DNA of 64,000 nucleotides from Mycobacterium sp. 852014-52450_SCH5900713 (GTDB taxonomy: Bacteria; Actinomycetota; Actinomycetes; Mycobacteriales; Mycobacteriaceae): NCBI RefSeq assembly GCF_001667075.1, contig NZ_LZIL01000032.1:124001-188000 (forward strand). The letters are read 5' to 3'. Shown here in pieces: positions 18,290 to 27,530 of this stretch; within the stretch, counting starts at the first letter, position 1, and every line of letters starts with the position of its first letter. The notes under the pieces are model-generated. The model saw only the letters and a list, made by a program, of their open reading frames with translations. It made no database searches and was not told the DNA's origin. The position numbers and the translations under genes were made by a program.

Positions 18290-19657
18290 GTGGCCTCGAC
18301 CCTTACCAAAATCATCAGTGTTCTGGATCCCCGGACCGGCGACACCGTCACGCAGGTGCCGATCACCGAGCCGGCCGACTGCGACGACGCCGTCGCACGC
18401 GCCGCGGCTGCGGCCAACGGGTGGGCGCGCACCCCGCCGGCCGAAAGGGCGGCCGCGATAGCGGCGGCCGCGGGCGACGTCCGCACTGCCGCGGACGAAC
18501 TCGCCGAATTGAACGAGCGGGAAACCGGCAAGTTGCGCGGCGACGCGCGCAGCGGCGTGGATGCCGGAATCGACACGCTGCTGCAGTACGCCCAATTGGG
18601 GCCGCTCCACCGCGGCCACGCTCTGCAGGGCGGATGGTCCGCGACCGACCTGATGGTTCCCCAACCGCGCGGCGTGGTCGCGGTGATCATGCGGTGGAAC
18701 GATCCCGTCGCCGTCGCTGCCGGGCTGCTGGGCGCGGCCCTCGTGACGGGAAACACCGTGGTACACAAGGCCAGCGAGCGCTGCCCACAGACCGGCCGAC
18801 GGTTCGCCGAATTGCTGGCCGCCCGCCTGCCCGATGGCGTGCTCGAGATCGTGGACGGCGACGAGACCGTCGGGGAGCGCTTGGCGGCTGCGGAGCTGGT
18901 CGACGTCGTCGCGCACGTGGGCAGCAGCGCAACCGGCCGAGAGATCGCGCGCGCGTGTGCCGAACGCGGTGCCAAGGCACTGCTGGAGAATGGCGGAAAC
19001 GACGCGTTGATCGTCGACGCCGACGTGGACCCGGCCTGGGCGGCCGGCCAGACCGCACTGGGCGCCTTCGCCAACGCCGGACAGAGCTGCGTCTCGGTAG
19101 AGCGGGTCTATGTCGTGCAATCGATCGCCGACGCTTTCCTCAATGCACTGATCGACGAGGCGATCTCGTGGGCCGACCGCATCGGACCGCTGGTCGACGA
19201 GCGTCATCGTGAACATGTGCACGCGCACGTCGAAGACGCGACCCGGGCCGGGGCCCACGTCCTGGTCGGCGGCGAGCCGCAGCCCGGGACGGGCTCGTTC
19301 TATCCACCCACGGTGTTGAGTGACTGCTCTCCCGAGATGCTGATCATGCGCGAGGAAACGTTCGGTCCGGTCGCGCCGGTGCGGGTGGTGCCGGACTTCG
19401 CAGCGGCGCTGACCGAAGCCGCCGACGATCGCTACGGCCTGGCGGCCACGGTACTCACCGGGAGCATGGCGCATGCCCAGGAGGCGTGGCGCAGCCTTCC
19501 TGTCGGCACGGTGAAGATCAACTCCGTCTTCGGCGGTGCGCCCGGCGGAACCGCCGAGCCCCGCCGTGCCAGCGGCACGGGCTTCGGCTTCGGGCCCGAA
19601 CTGCTCGACGAGATGACAGCCATGAAGGTGGTGCACTGGTCGGCGCCCGGCGACTGA
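18290..19657 (+). CDS. Aldehyde dehydrogenase
   Basis: Starting from the GTG at 18290 (VASTLTKIISVLDPRTGD) the product has 455 residues, close to normal; the frame extends further upstream, but that part does not look like ALDH. Visible motifs are the active-site Glu in ALLENGGNDALI, the nucleophile Cys in NAGQSCVSVER and the C-terminal EETFGPVAPV. It oxidises an aldehyde to an acid using NAD(P). It is convergent with the PPE gene. The start site is the least certain part. Confidence 0.88.
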   Translation: MASTLTKIISVLDPRTGDTVTQVPITEPADCDDAVARAAAAANGWARTPPAERAAAIAAAAGDVRTAADELAELNERETGKLRGDARSGVDAGIDTLLQYAQLGPLHRGHALQGGWSATDLMVPQPRGVVAVIMRWNDPVAVAAGLLGAALVTGNTVVHKASERCPQTGRRFAELLAARLPDGVLEIVDGDETVGERLAAAELVDVVAHVGSSATGREIARACAERGAKALLENGGNDALIVDADVDPAWAAGQTALGAFANAGQSCVSVERVYVVQSIADAFLNALIDEAISWADRIGPLVDERHREHVHAHVEDATRAGAHVLVGGEPQPGTGSFYPPTVLSDCSPEMLIMREETFGPVAPVRVVPDFAAALTEAADDRYGLAATVLTGSMAHAQEAWRSLPVGTVKINSVFGGAPGGTAEPRRASGTGFGFGPELLDEMTAMKVVHWSAPGD

Positions 19658-19681
19658 TTGCAAAGCGTCACGAGGTCACGT

Positions 19682-21280
19682 TCAGGCCGGGTCGGCCTCC
19701 CAGCCACCGGGAAGCATCGGGACGGTTGATTCGCCGCCGAAGCCGTCGCCGGCCAGCCTGGTCAATCCCGCGGCGCGCGGCGCTGCGGGATTGACGAAGC
19801 CGAGCGGTCCCGCGCCCTGGCCGGAGGCCATCGCTGGCGGATCGCTTGAGGCGCTGAATTCGGCTTCCAGGTCGAGGAATTCGTAGCGGTAACCCCTGTG
19901 TGTGCGGCGGGGTGCCCGTCGCCGACGGCCCCTGGCTTGTTGCTCTTGTGCCGCCGGACCCGCCGCGGTCGCCGCGGCCGCGGCCGCAGCTGCGGTCCGC
20001 TTGCGAGATTGGCCGGCAACCTTGGACTCCGACCCGGCGCCGAGACCACCCACCAGATACGGGGACACGAAATTCTGTGCGGCCACGGCACTTTCCGGTC
20101 CCACCGGCGTTGGCGGCGGGCCGGGCGGCGCGCCCGGCGCGGCCGCAGCGACTGGCGCAGGCGCCGACACCGCCGACGCGTGAAACGGCGTGGCGTTGAT
20201 GGTCGGTGCGGCGGCGAGCGCGGGTAGCGGCGGCGTTTGGGTGAGCGGAATTGCCGTCGCGGGCAATGGGATCGGAACGGCGCCAGGGGCAGGAGCAGCT
20301 CCTGGCAGTCCCGCCAGCCCCGCCAAGCCGCCGGCGGCTCCGGCGGGAACCGCCAACATCGGCGTAACCAGTCCGAGGGTGTAGACCGGATTGCTCAGGA
20401 AGAAGCTGAGCAACCCCACCTGGTTGAACAGGAGAAGGTTGATGAATACGAGCGTTCGGTGAATGACGAATTGCAGAGCGAGCATCACGATCGTCTCGAA
20501 CAGCTGCGCGGGATCGTGGGCATACATCGGGATCAGGGTCTCCACGCGCGAGAGGAACATCGACAGACTCGGGTGCATCGACCAGCCCTGCGGCGAAAAG
20601 GGGTTGAAGGGAAAGAGCGCTTGCAGCCACTCCTGGAGATTTTGGGGGAGTGAGGTTCCCATGATGTAGGGATTTCCGCCGCCCATCCCCGAGCTGCCGC
20701 TCATTCCAGAACCGGCATCCATGCTCCCCGTGCCCATGTCCGCCGCCATGATTCGCGGCGCCCCCGTATTGGGTGGGGCCCCGGCGACCGCGGAGATCGA
20801 GACGGCCTGGTAGGTGCTCATCGTTGTGGCGGCCTGTACCCACATTCGCGAGTAATCCGCCTCGTTCAGCGCTATCGGAATTGCGTTGATTCCAAAGAAG
20901 TTCGTCGCCACCAATACCGAGTGCGTGGCGTGGTTCGCCGCCAGCTCGCCCAGCGTCGGCATCGCGGCCAACGCCGTCGTGTATGCCGTCGCGGCGCCCT
21001 CTTGCCGCGCGCCCATCCCGGCGCTGAATGCGCTGGACTGAATCAGCCAGCCGAGGTACGGCGCGTGGGCGGCCACATAGTTCGCGGCGCTTGGTCCTTC
21101 CCACGCGCCGGCCTCAACCTCGCCAAGGAGTGAACTGAGTTCGCCGGCGACCGCGGCGTACTCGGTGCTCAGTGAGTGCCATGCGCTCGCCGAGACCAGC
21201 AGCGGTCCGGGACCCGGCCCGCTGGACAACAACATCGAATGGACCTCCGGCGGGAAAGCCATCCAGATCGGCCCCGTCAT
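19682..21280 (-). CDS. PPE family protein, PPE2-like
   Basis: This 532-residue protein has an N-terminal PPE domain (about residues 1-180) with the PPE motif at 10-12, an aromatic WEG turn near 60 and [22 protein letters not shown] hydrophobic middle follows, then a Pro/Ala linker and a C-terminal conserved tail ending GGWEADPA. A basic block [16 protein letters not shown] precedes this tail. From memory M. tuberculosis PPE2 has the same layout, with a basic nuclear-localisation motif at the same place. No PE partner or ESX genes are nearby. PPE proteins are usually exported by type VII secretion. Confidence 0.93.
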   Translation of the reverse strand: MTGPIWMAFPPEVHSMLLSSGPGPGPLLVSASAWHSLSTEYAAVAGELSSLLGEVEAGAWEGPSAANYVAAHAPYLGWLIQSSAFSAGMGARQEGAATAYTTALAAMPTLGELAANHATHSVLVATNFFGINAIPIALNEADYSRMWVQAATTMSTYQAVSISAVAGAPPNTGAPRIMAADMGTGSMDAGSGMSGSSGMGGGNPYIMGTSLPQNLQEWLQALFPFNPFSPQGWSMHPSLSMFLSRVETLIPMYAHDPAQLFETIVMLALQFVIHRTLVFINLLLFNQVGLLSFFLSNPVYTLGLVTPMLAVPAGAAGGLAGLAGLPGAAPAPGAVPIPLPATAIPLTQTPPLPALAAAPTINATPFHASAVSAPAPVAAAAPGAPPGPPPTPVGPESAVAAQNFVSPYLVGGLGAGSESKVAGQSRKRTAAAAAAAATAAGPAAQEQQARGRRRRAPRRTHRGYRYEFLDLEAEFSASSDPPAMASGQGAGPLGFVNPAAPRAAGLTRLAGDGFGGESTVPMLPGGWEADPA

Positions 21281-21574
21281 CGCAGGTTAGTCTGTTCGGG
21301 CGGTCGCAGCCGAGCCACGTCATGGTTAGAAATGAGCGCGGACCCTCTTGGTGGGCGGATCACGGGGTTGATCCTAAGATCGCCCGACTACGCATATAAG
21401 GATATATAGCTGTGATATTCCTGTATCTACGGTTCTATCGTAGCGATTTGACCGTGCCCCTAGATTCGCGCTACGGATACGGGTTGCTCCCGAATGGGGA
21501 GGCCAAGCAACGCGTAGTGCGGCCGGCGGTCGCGGGGGCGCGCGGCTCGATGGCGACATGATGCATTCGTGTCG

Positions 21575-21634
21575 CCAATACCGTTGGGGTGGAACACAAT
21601 TCGTCACAGTGACGAATTGTGGCTTTGCACGCGG
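21575..21634. repeat. Palindrome-centred repeat, copy 1
   Basis: This 60-bp unit matches 21893-21952 without gaps at about 80% identity. At 21595-21621 it holds a perfect inverted repeat, with 13-base arms (CACAATTCGTCAC and its complement) around a single A. The start (CCAATACCG), palindrome core and end (TGCACGCGG) are the conserved parts. Confidence 0.8.
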
Positions 21635-21892
21635 AAGTGGCGGAAGTGGGAGTGGGTCCCACCATGCGGCCAAAGCTGGATGGTGCTTTGCTTGGGGCGT
21701 CGGTCTGGCCCGGCAATTGGTCGCGTCATCAACCGGGGGCCAGGGCGCGGAAGGTGCACCAGGGTTGTCGTGGGGTGCCTGGCCGCCCGGCGACCGAGGC
21801 GCGTAGTTGCCGTTCATTTCTACGGCGTGGCCCCGTCGTGATGATCGGGAGTCGAGCTTGCGTGGCGCGATGGTGACTGATCATCCATATCA

Positions 21893-21952
21893 CCAATACC
21901 GCTGGGGCGGTGAGTAATTCGTCACAGTGACGAATTGAGGTCATGCACGCGG
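21893..21952. repeat. Palindrome-centred repeat, copy 2
   Basis: This is the second copy, 318 bp downstream and in the same orientation. The palindrome core at 21916-21936 keeps 10-base arms (AATTCGTCAC) around the central A. Most changes relative to copy 1 lie outside the palindrome, which suggests that the inverted repeat itself is maintained. Confidence 0.8.
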
Positions 21953-22205
21953 ACGAACGGATCGGGGGGCGTCGCGGGCCGCTAGCCGCCCGATTCGGGT
22001 GCGTGGCCCACCGTGGGAGCTCAATCGTCGTTTGTCCGGGCAAGCCGAGTTCATGATCTTCGCGGGCATTGCCGCACTGGTGGTGACGGGGGCGCGAGCA
22101 CGGCAGCTTGTCTCGGTGGCCTCGTCCGAGCGTTGTCGAGTGCCCTCCATGCGATGGCCTGGTCGCCGTTGTGCCGATAAGCGACATTATGTCAACTTGG
22201 GCGCT

Positions 22206-22931
22206 TCACGATGGACCCGCGGTTGTCGGCTCGGGGCGTCCTCCGAGTCGCCGAGTGCGCCACCGCGACAGATCCGCATTCAGCACCGCAGGATCGCGTT
22301 CGGGAAACATCTCTCCGGTGATTTCCAGGTGCCGGATGCGGTCGAGGTGAAATCCGCGGATGCCTTCGCGCAGCCGACACCATCCCACGAACATCCACGA
22401 ATCACCTCCGCGCAGCAGACCCATCGCCTCCACGTCACGGGTGGTGTGGGTCTCGCCGTCCTCGGAGGTGTAGTCCAACCGCACGACTCGGCGCGCGGCG
22501 ATCGCCTCGGGAATCAGCGAGATCGCCGCTTCGGACGGCGGCTGGGCGTCGATGACGAACATCGACGCCAACGCCTCATCGACTGGCGCGAGCTGATCCT
22601 CGCGGCTGATCGCGAGGACCTTCGCCCGCGCGCGACGCGCCGCCGCACCGTAAGGCGATGTCTCCAAGAGCCCAAGCCCCGCGAGCACCGCCAGCGACTC
22701 CGGCACCGTGAGATTCAGCGGCGGCAAGGAGTGATCCCGCAGGATCGAATACCCGCCCAACACCCCGTGGTCGGCGTAGATCGGGACCCCCGCGAGCTGA
22801 AGCGATTGGATGTCCCGCTCGATCGTGCGTTTCGACACCTCGAACTCCTCCGAGAGCCGAGCGGCCGACAACGGTCGGCGCGATCCCCGCAGCAGATCGA
22901 CCAGCGCGTACAACCGCTCGGCTCTCCTCAC
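22206..22931 (-). CDS. WYL-domain transcriptional regulator (YafY-like)
   Basis: This 241-residue protein has an N-terminal HTH_11 winged helix (MRRAERLYALVDLLRGSRRPLSAARLSEEFEVSKRTIERDIQSLQ, about 1-45), a linker with LGGYSI, and a C-terminal WYL domain (RVVRLDYTSEDGETHTTRDVEAMGLLRGGDSWMFVGWCRLREGIRGFHLDRI). It follows the NTF2-fold gene by 21 bp in the same direction. It probably regulates that gene or itself; the ligand is unknown. Confidence 0.9.
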   Translation of the reverse strand: MRRAERLYALVDLLRGSRRPLSAARLSEEFEVSKRTIERDIQSLQLAGVPIYADHGVLGGYSILRDHSLPPLNLTVPESLAVLAGLGLLETSPYGAAARRARAKVLAISREDQLAPVDEALASMFVIDAQPPSEAAISLIPEAIAARRVVRLDYTSEDGETHTTRDVEAMGLLRGGDSWMFVGWCRLREGIRGFHLDRIRHLEITGEMFPERDPAVLNADLSRWRTRRLGGRPEPTTAGPS

Positions 22932-22952
22932 GAATGTCAGTCTCCCCCGGTC

Positions 22953-23354
22953 TCAGGTGAACGAGCGCGTCCCGCCCACCGACCACACCTCGCGGATCAA
23001 CCCATCCTCGGTGAAGTCGAAGACATCGACCCCGCCCGCAGCAACCTGCCCGTCCTGTACGTTCCACAGCATCCGCCCGTGCGCGCCGTCCACGGCCCGC
23101 GCGAACTCGATGAACACCACATCCGGATGCCGCTCGCGATACACCTCCAGGAACCGAACGAAACTCTCCGCGCCCAGCACGTCGTCGCCCGGGTTCGACC
23201 CATCCGTCTCGGAGTTCAGGAAATGAATCCGGAAATCCTCACTACAGATCCGACGCGCGATCTCACCGTCGGTGTTCCACATCTCCAACCACACCGCGAG
23301 CGCCGCATCCGCTGCAGCCGTGTTCGTCTCCATTAGGTTCTCGTTCTTGTTCAT
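22953..23354 (-). CDS. SnoaL/NTF2-like protein
   Basis: This 133-residue protein starts at the ATG at 23354 (MNKNENLMETN). The motifs ALAVWLEMWNTDGEIARRICSEDFRIHF and ESFVRFLEVYRERHPDVVFIE, together with the final strand VDVFDFTEDGLIREVWSVGG, identify a SnoaL-like polyketide-cyclase fold. It forms a two-gene operon with the downstream WYL regulator. The frame is open further upstream, but that part is low-quality sequence. Confidence 0.82.
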   Translation of the reverse strand: MNKNENLMETNTAAADAALAVWLEMWNTDGEIARRICSEDFRIHFLNSETDGSNPGDDVLGAESFVRFLEVYRERHPDVVFIEFARAVDGAHGRMLWNVQDGQVAAGGVDVFDFTEDGLIREVWSVGGTRSFT

Positions 23355-23792
23355 GACACCAGCGTCAGGCACCGCCGCGACAACGGTATGTCGGTGTTTG
23401 TGTGCCAAGTCGAGGGGAACGACACACGCTGAGAGCCCGCCGCGCCGGCGGATCGGGACGACGGGTGTGCGACTACGTGATTCCGGTCAGGTCGTAGCGG
23501 GGCATCGCGGGCTCCTTACCGGCACAGCTCCCTGCTCATTCGCGCAAGCGAGCGTTTCGCACTAGGAGTAATACGGCGGAATCGAATATGGCGGGTTACC
23601 AGTAAGCGACCTGGCCCCACCTCTCGCGGGTGGAGTTTGCCCGTAAAAGATTCCGTTTTGATTTGTGCCACAACAATTGTCAGACACCGAAGTCAACGCG
23701 TAGCTCTCAAGGCCAATCATTCCTCGACGAGATGTGGTGGTCATCGCGCACACTAGGACTCGCATCCGACGCTATGGAGGACCGATACCGGA
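23355..23792. other. 438-bp non-coding region containing repeat B copy 1
   Basis: No gene is supported here. It contains a 45-bp sequence at 23561-23605 that recurs downstream of the GMC oxidoreductase. The last 80 bp contain the leader of that gene with GGAGGACC shortly before its ATG. Confidence 0.5.
23561..23605 (+). repeat. Diverged direct repeat B, copy 1
   Basis: This sequence matches 25558-25602 in direct orientation at 35 of 45 positions, with the core CGAATATGG and end CAGTAA conserved. One frame of both copies reads a related peptide (YGGIEYGGLPV here, CGGTEYGGLSV there), but here it is interrupted by a stop. The copies flank the GMC oxidoreductase gene. Confidence 0.65.
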
Positions 23793-25478
23793 ATGAGCCC
23801 GATCGCCGAATTCGATTTCATCATCGTGGGAGCAGGCAGCGCAGGCTGCCTGCTCGCCAATCGGCTCAGCGCCAACCCTGATCGCCGTGTCCTCCTGATC
23901 GAGGCCGGCGGCACCGACGACTGGTTCTGGATCAAGGTGCCGGTCGGTTATCTGTACACAATCGCCAACCCCCGCACCGACTGGTGCTTCACGACTGAGC
24001 CCGACCCCGGCCTGGCCGGCCGCAGCATTCACTACGCGCGCGGCCGAGTGATCGGCGGCTGCTCGTCGATCAACGCCATGATCCACATGCGCGGCCAGGC
24101 TAGCGACTACAACCTGTGGGCGCAGGCCACCGGAGACGAGCGATGGCGTTGGGGTGGCCCGGACAGGCCAGGCGAGACGCTGGCGATCTACAAAAAATTG
24201 GAGGACTACTTCGGCGGAGCCGACGACTGCCACGGCGCCGGTGGCGAGATCCCTGTCGAGCGGCCACGCGTGCGCTGGAAAATCCTGGACGCCTGGCAGG
24301 CCGCAGCTGCCGAGATGGGCATCCTCCCGATCGATGAATTCAACCGGGGCGTCAACGCCGGCTCTGCGTACTTTCACGTCAACCAACGGCGTGGCCGTCG
24401 CTGGTCGATGGCCGATGCCTTCCTGCATCCCATCGCCCACCGGCCGAACCTCACCGTCTACACGCAGACCCAGGCCTTGCGGCTCCTGATGGACGACCAG
24501 GTCCCGGACGATCAGCGTCGCGGGGCCTGGACGACGGCCCAGCACCGCGTCACCGGCCTGCGGCTTCTCAGAGGCGGCCAAATCATCGACGTCCGAGCCC
24601 GCCACGAGGTGATCCTCAGCGCTGGGGCTATTGGCTCGCCGCATCTAATGCAGGTCTCGGGTCTGGGTCCGGCCGGCCTGCTTGCCCAACATCAAGTACC
24701 GGTGGCCGTCGATCTGCCAGGAGTAGGCGAAAACCTGCAAGACCACCTGCAGATTCGAACGATCTACCGGATCCGGGGCGCCCCGACCGTCAACACGCTG
24801 TACCGGAACTGGATTAGCCGCGCAGGCATGGGACTTCAGTACCTACTACTGCGATCGGGGCCCATGACGATGCCCCCTTCCACACTCGGGGCTTTTGCCA
24901 AGAGCGACCCCGCGCTGGAAGCCGCCGATCTGGAGTGGCACGTGCAGCCCTTGTCGTTGCCGAAGTTCGGCGAACCCCTGCACCCCTTCGGAGCGATTAC
25001 TCCTTCGGTCTGCAATCTCCGACCCAGCTCGCGAGGCCATGTGCGCATGGCCAGTGCAGATCCCCTGACCTACCCGAAGATCTTCTGCAATTACCTGTCG
25101 ACTGACGCCGATCGCCAAGTCGCCGTGCGGGGCCTCCGGATGACCCGGCAGATCATGGCGGCGCCGGCTCTGGCCCGCTACCGCCCGCAGGAGTTGTTAC
25201 CCGGCCCGCAACTGGTGAGCGATGAAGAGCTGCAGAGGGCGGCCGGTGAACTCGGCACGACTATCTTCCATCCGGTGGGTACCTGCGCGATGGGAGCCTT
25301 TGACGCCCGCGGGCGGCCGCGTTCGGCCGCCACGGTGCTCGACACCGACTGCCGCGTGTACCGCGTCGGCGGACTTCGGGTGGTCGATGCGTCGAATATG
25401 CCCACCATCATTTCCGGCAACACCAACGCGCCGGTCATGCTCATCGCAGAGCGCGCAGCGCGGGCGATTGTGGGATAA
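23793..25478 (+). CDS. GMC family FAD oxidoreductase (choline dehydrogenase-like)
   Basis: This 561-residue flavoenzyme has an N-terminal dinucleotide motif (FIIVGAGSAGCLLANRLS, about 8-25), the GMC signature 1 (ARGRVIGGCSSINAMIHMRGQ, about 82-102), signature 2 (LSAGAIGSPHLMQVSGLGP) and the C-terminal active-site HPVGTCAMG and SGNTNAPVMLIAE. It oxidises an alcohol with FAD. The ATG has GGAGGACC upstream. It stands alone between two copies of a 45-bp repeat. The substrate is unknown. Confidence 0.93.
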   Translation: MSPIAEFDFIIVGAGSAGCLLANRLSANPDRRVLLIEAGGTDDWFWIKVPVGYLYTIANPRTDWCFTTEPDPGLAGRSIHYARGRVIGGCSSINAMIHMRGQASDYNLWAQATGDERWRWGGPDRPGETLAIYKKLEDYFGGADDCHGAGGEIPVERPRVRWKILDAWQAAAAEMGILPIDEFNRGVNAGSAYFHVNQRRGRRWSMADAFLHPIAHRPNLTVYTQTQALRLLMDDQVPDDQRRGAWTTAQHRVTGLRLLRGGQIIDVRARHEVILSAGAIGSPHLMQVSGLGPAGLLAQHQVPVAVDLPGVGENLQDHLQIRTIYRIRGAPTVNTLYRNWISRAGMGLQYLLLRSGPMTMPPSTLGAFAKSDPALEAADLEWHVQPLSLPKFGEPLHPFGAITPSVCNLRPSSRGHVRMASADPLTYPKIFCNYLSTDADRQVAVRGLRMTRQIMAAPALARYRPQELLPGPQLVSDEELQRAAGELGTTIFHPVGTCAMGAFDARGRPRSAATVLDTDCRVYRVGGLRVVDASNMPTIISGNTNAPVMLIAERAARAIVG

Positions 25479-25557
25479 GTCGGTTAACAGCGGGATATCG
25501 ATCTGGTGCCCCGGCAGCGGGGAAGCCCAAGCCGCTCCCCCGCTCGCGCGCAACTGC

Positions 25558-25602
25558 TTGAGGAGAAATGCGGCGGGACCGAATATGGAGGGCTATCAGT
25601 AA
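25558..25602 (+). repeat. Diverged direct repeat B, copy 2
   Basis: This is the partner of 23561-23605, lying 80 bp past the GMC oxidoreductase stop. In this copy the corresponding reading frame stays open (EEKCGGTEYGGLSVNLA), but no start or ribosome site supports a gene. Confidence 0.65.
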
Positions 25603-25660
25603 ATCTCGCTGTTTTCGTCAGATGGATCGCGCGATCTTCGTTTTGCACCCGAAGTCATAG

Positions 25661-25679
25661 CCGAACGGTCACCGTTCGG
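25661..25679. promoter_or_regulatory. Perfect 19-bp palindrome, probable operator
   Basis: CCGAACGGTCACCGTTCGG consists of 9-base perfect arms around a single C. It is 79 bp upstream of the DUF1906 gene, the only gene it could control in cis on the plus strand. No regulator gene lies next to it. Confidence 0.6.
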
Positions 25680-25757
25680 TATCCGTTTGGGAATGCAACC
25701 GCGTTTCGGCTAGCGCAGGTCTATCGGTGACAACAGTCACATCGTTAACATCGCGCG

Positions 25758-26585
25758 ATGCACAGTTTGCCCCCGCCGGCCCGCGATGTGCGACTGCGAA
25801 CGGTTTCTCGGCGCGACGCGCTGCGCTACGCAACAGCGTTGGCCGGTTTGGGTGCCGCGACAGTCGCCTGCCGCATGCCTACGGCGGCCGCCGCCGCTCC
25901 TCCCCAACTGATCGACTTCGCCGCGCGCCAGATTCCTGCGCAGGAGATTCGAGCTGCCGGCTATAGCGGGGTGGTCAACTACGTATCGGAGTCGCGTCCT
26001 GGCACATCGTTTGGCGCCAAGCCGATCACTCGGCCCTATGCCGACTCATTGAAAGCCGCAAGCCTGGTGATCGTCAGTAACTACCAATACGGCAAACCAG
26101 GTGGGTCGACACCGTCGGACTTCACGCGGGGCTACGCCGGCGGCATCGCGGACGCGCGCACCGCCTGGCAGCTACACACCGCCGCAGGCGGCAGCCAGGG
26201 TGCACCAATTTTCTTCACCATCGACGAAGACATCAATCGCGACACCTGGAATCGCACTGCGCTGCAATGGTTTCGCGGAATCAACTCGGTTCTAGGGGTT
26301 CAACGCACGGGGATCTACGGAGGCGTCAGGACGTGCCAATGGGCCGCGGCCGATGGCGTTGTCGGGTCCTCGAGCACACCTGGCCGCCGCTGGGTCTGGC
26401 AAACTCGAGCCTGGTCCGGCAATCAGGTCCACCCCGCCGCTGTCCTCTACCAGCGCGTCGTGAGCACCGCGTCCAATCCCGGGCCGAAGGTCGGCGGACT
26501 CGAAGTCGACGTCAACGATGTCCTGGCCCCCGATTGCGGCCAGTGGAACCTCCATGCGAGCCATCCAGGTGGCGATGTGCGGTAG
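25758..26585 (+). CDS. Tat-exported DUF1906 protein (Rv2525c-like glycoside hydrolase fold)
   Basis: This 275-residue protein carries a twin-arginine signal (VSRRDALRYATALAGLGAATVACRMPTAAAAA, about 14-45). The mature part matches the Rv2525c/DUF1906 pattern: LIDFAARQIPAQEIRAAGYSGVVNYVSESRPG, SNYQYGKPG, FFTIDEDINRDTW and VGGLEVDVNDVLAPDCGQW. Rv2525c is a Tat-dependent envelope protein with a glycosidase-like barrel. The start at 25758 or a GTG a few codons later are both possible. A perfect palindrome lies upstream. Confidence 0.9.
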   Translation: MHSLPPPARDVRLRTVSRRDALRYATALAGLGAATVACRMPTAAAAAPPQLIDFAARQIPAQEIRAAGYSGVVNYVSESRPGTSFGAKPITRPYADSLKAASLVIVSNYQYGKPGGSTPSDFTRGYAGGIADARTAWQLHTAAGGSQGAPIFFTIDEDINRDTWNRTALQWFRGINSVLGVQRTGIYGGVRTCQWAAADGVVGSSSTPGRRWVWQTRAWSGNQVHPAAVLYQRVVSTASNPGPKVGGLEVDVNDVLAPDCGQWNLHASHPGGDVR

Positions 26586-26611
26586 TGGCAAGGTCGCTGC
26601 CCGCGATTCGG

Positions 26612-27223
26612 CTACAGCCCGGTTGGCACGACCTTGTCGTTGACCGTCACCGCGACAAGGCCGGTCTTCGTGTTGTACTCGATCTTGCCGTGCTCGAACG
26701 TCTCCACGAGCAGATCGCCGGCGGCGTTCGCGTCGCTGGTGGCTAAGCCCAGCGGACCTGCCGAACCGTTGGTGCCGGTGACCGCAGGCGCGCCGTCCGG
26801 GTCGCGTGGGACATTCCACGCCTCCCGGATCTTGCCCAGCGTGATGTATGCGGGCGTGCCGGCCCCGGCGTTCTTGGCGGTGATCACGCCGCCCTGGAAC
26901 TGCTGGAACACCACCCCGCTCTCCCGGGTGCCGGCATTGCGGTCACCCGTCAATGGCTTGCCGAGAGCCTGCCTCTGACTCTCGGTCGCCGACGAGTACT
27001 TGGCAGCGATCGGGCCGGTCAGGGTCACCTCGACGTCGCGCTCCCCGATGAGCTTCACCTCGGTGGGTGGCGCTGGGGCTTTAGACGTTGCGGTGGCGGC
27101 GTTCACCCCGACCCGAGGCGGTGCCGACGCTACGACGCCCTTGCCATGGCTGCAGCCCACAGTGATCAGCGCGACGGCGGCCAGGCCGACGACTGCCGCG
27201 TGGCGGTATGCGATCGTTCTCAT
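26612..27223 (-). CDS. Lipoprotein with LGFP repeats
   Basis: This 203-residue protein starts at the ATG at 27223 (MRTIAYRHAAV). A signal peptide with lipobox ITVGC puts the lipidated Cys at about residue 24. LGFP-type repeats are recognisable (ALGKPLTGDRNAG..GVVFQQFQGGVITAKN and GPLGLATSDAN). LGFP modules are thought to bind the arabinogalactan or peptidoglycan. It is convergent with the DUF1906 gene at 26 bp. Confidence 0.78.
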   Translation of the reverse strand: MRTIAYRHAAVVGLAAVALITVGCSHGKGVVASAPPRVGVNAATATSKAPAPPTEVKLIGERDVEVTLTGPIAAKYSSATESQRQALGKPLTGDRNAGTRESGVVFQQFQGGVITAKNAGAGTPAYITLGKIREAWNVPRDPDGAPAVTGTNGSAGPLGLATSDANAAGDLLVETFEHGKIEYNTKTGLVAVTVNDKVVPTGL

Positions 27224-27530
27224 GGGCTTCCTTCCGCGTCTTCCTGTGGTGTGGGTCAAATGCGGTTGACCTCCTCGCCCGCCCGGGACTGAACCGAACC
27301 AAATGAGGGGCGCAGGCGGTCGCGATCTTCGTAGCTCCGGACGAACTTACAACGCGGCCATCGACGGCGAGTCGGAGCACCTCAATAAGGATCACCGGTG
27401 CTCGATGAAATCCACCATGGGCTTCTGGGAGCGTGCTAGCAAACATCAGGTTTGAAATTCCGAGCTTTGGATAGACCTCGTGAATCAGTGCCGCTCTTCG
27501 AGAGCCGGCACCTCACGAAGGGAGCCCGAC
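27224..27530. other. 307-bp divergent promoter region
   Basis: The region separates the LGFP lipoprotein (minus) from the MPT63-like gene (plus). I see no gene, repeat or clear palindrome. GAAGGGAG at 27518-27525 is the ribosome site of the MPT63-like gene. Confidence 0.4.

Larger units (their letters stand above)
21281..22205. other. 925-bp non-coding region with AT-rich segment and two repeats
   Basis: The part next to the PPE gene is unusually AT-rich for this genome (about 21395-21435) and contains a small inverted repeat, CTACG/CGTAG, around 21433-21450; it is probably the PPE promoter region. Further on are two 60-bp repeats centred on a long palindrome. Frames up to 152 codons here are Arg/Pro-rich, overlap the repeats and look spurious. 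Confidence 0.6.

Noticed and set aside
21729..22187. 152-codon minus-strand frame in the repeat region
   Set aside because: It covers the palindromic repeat copy 2 (the peptide SIRHCDELL comes from the palindrome), has no ribosome site and low-complexity composition. The repeat explains it better.
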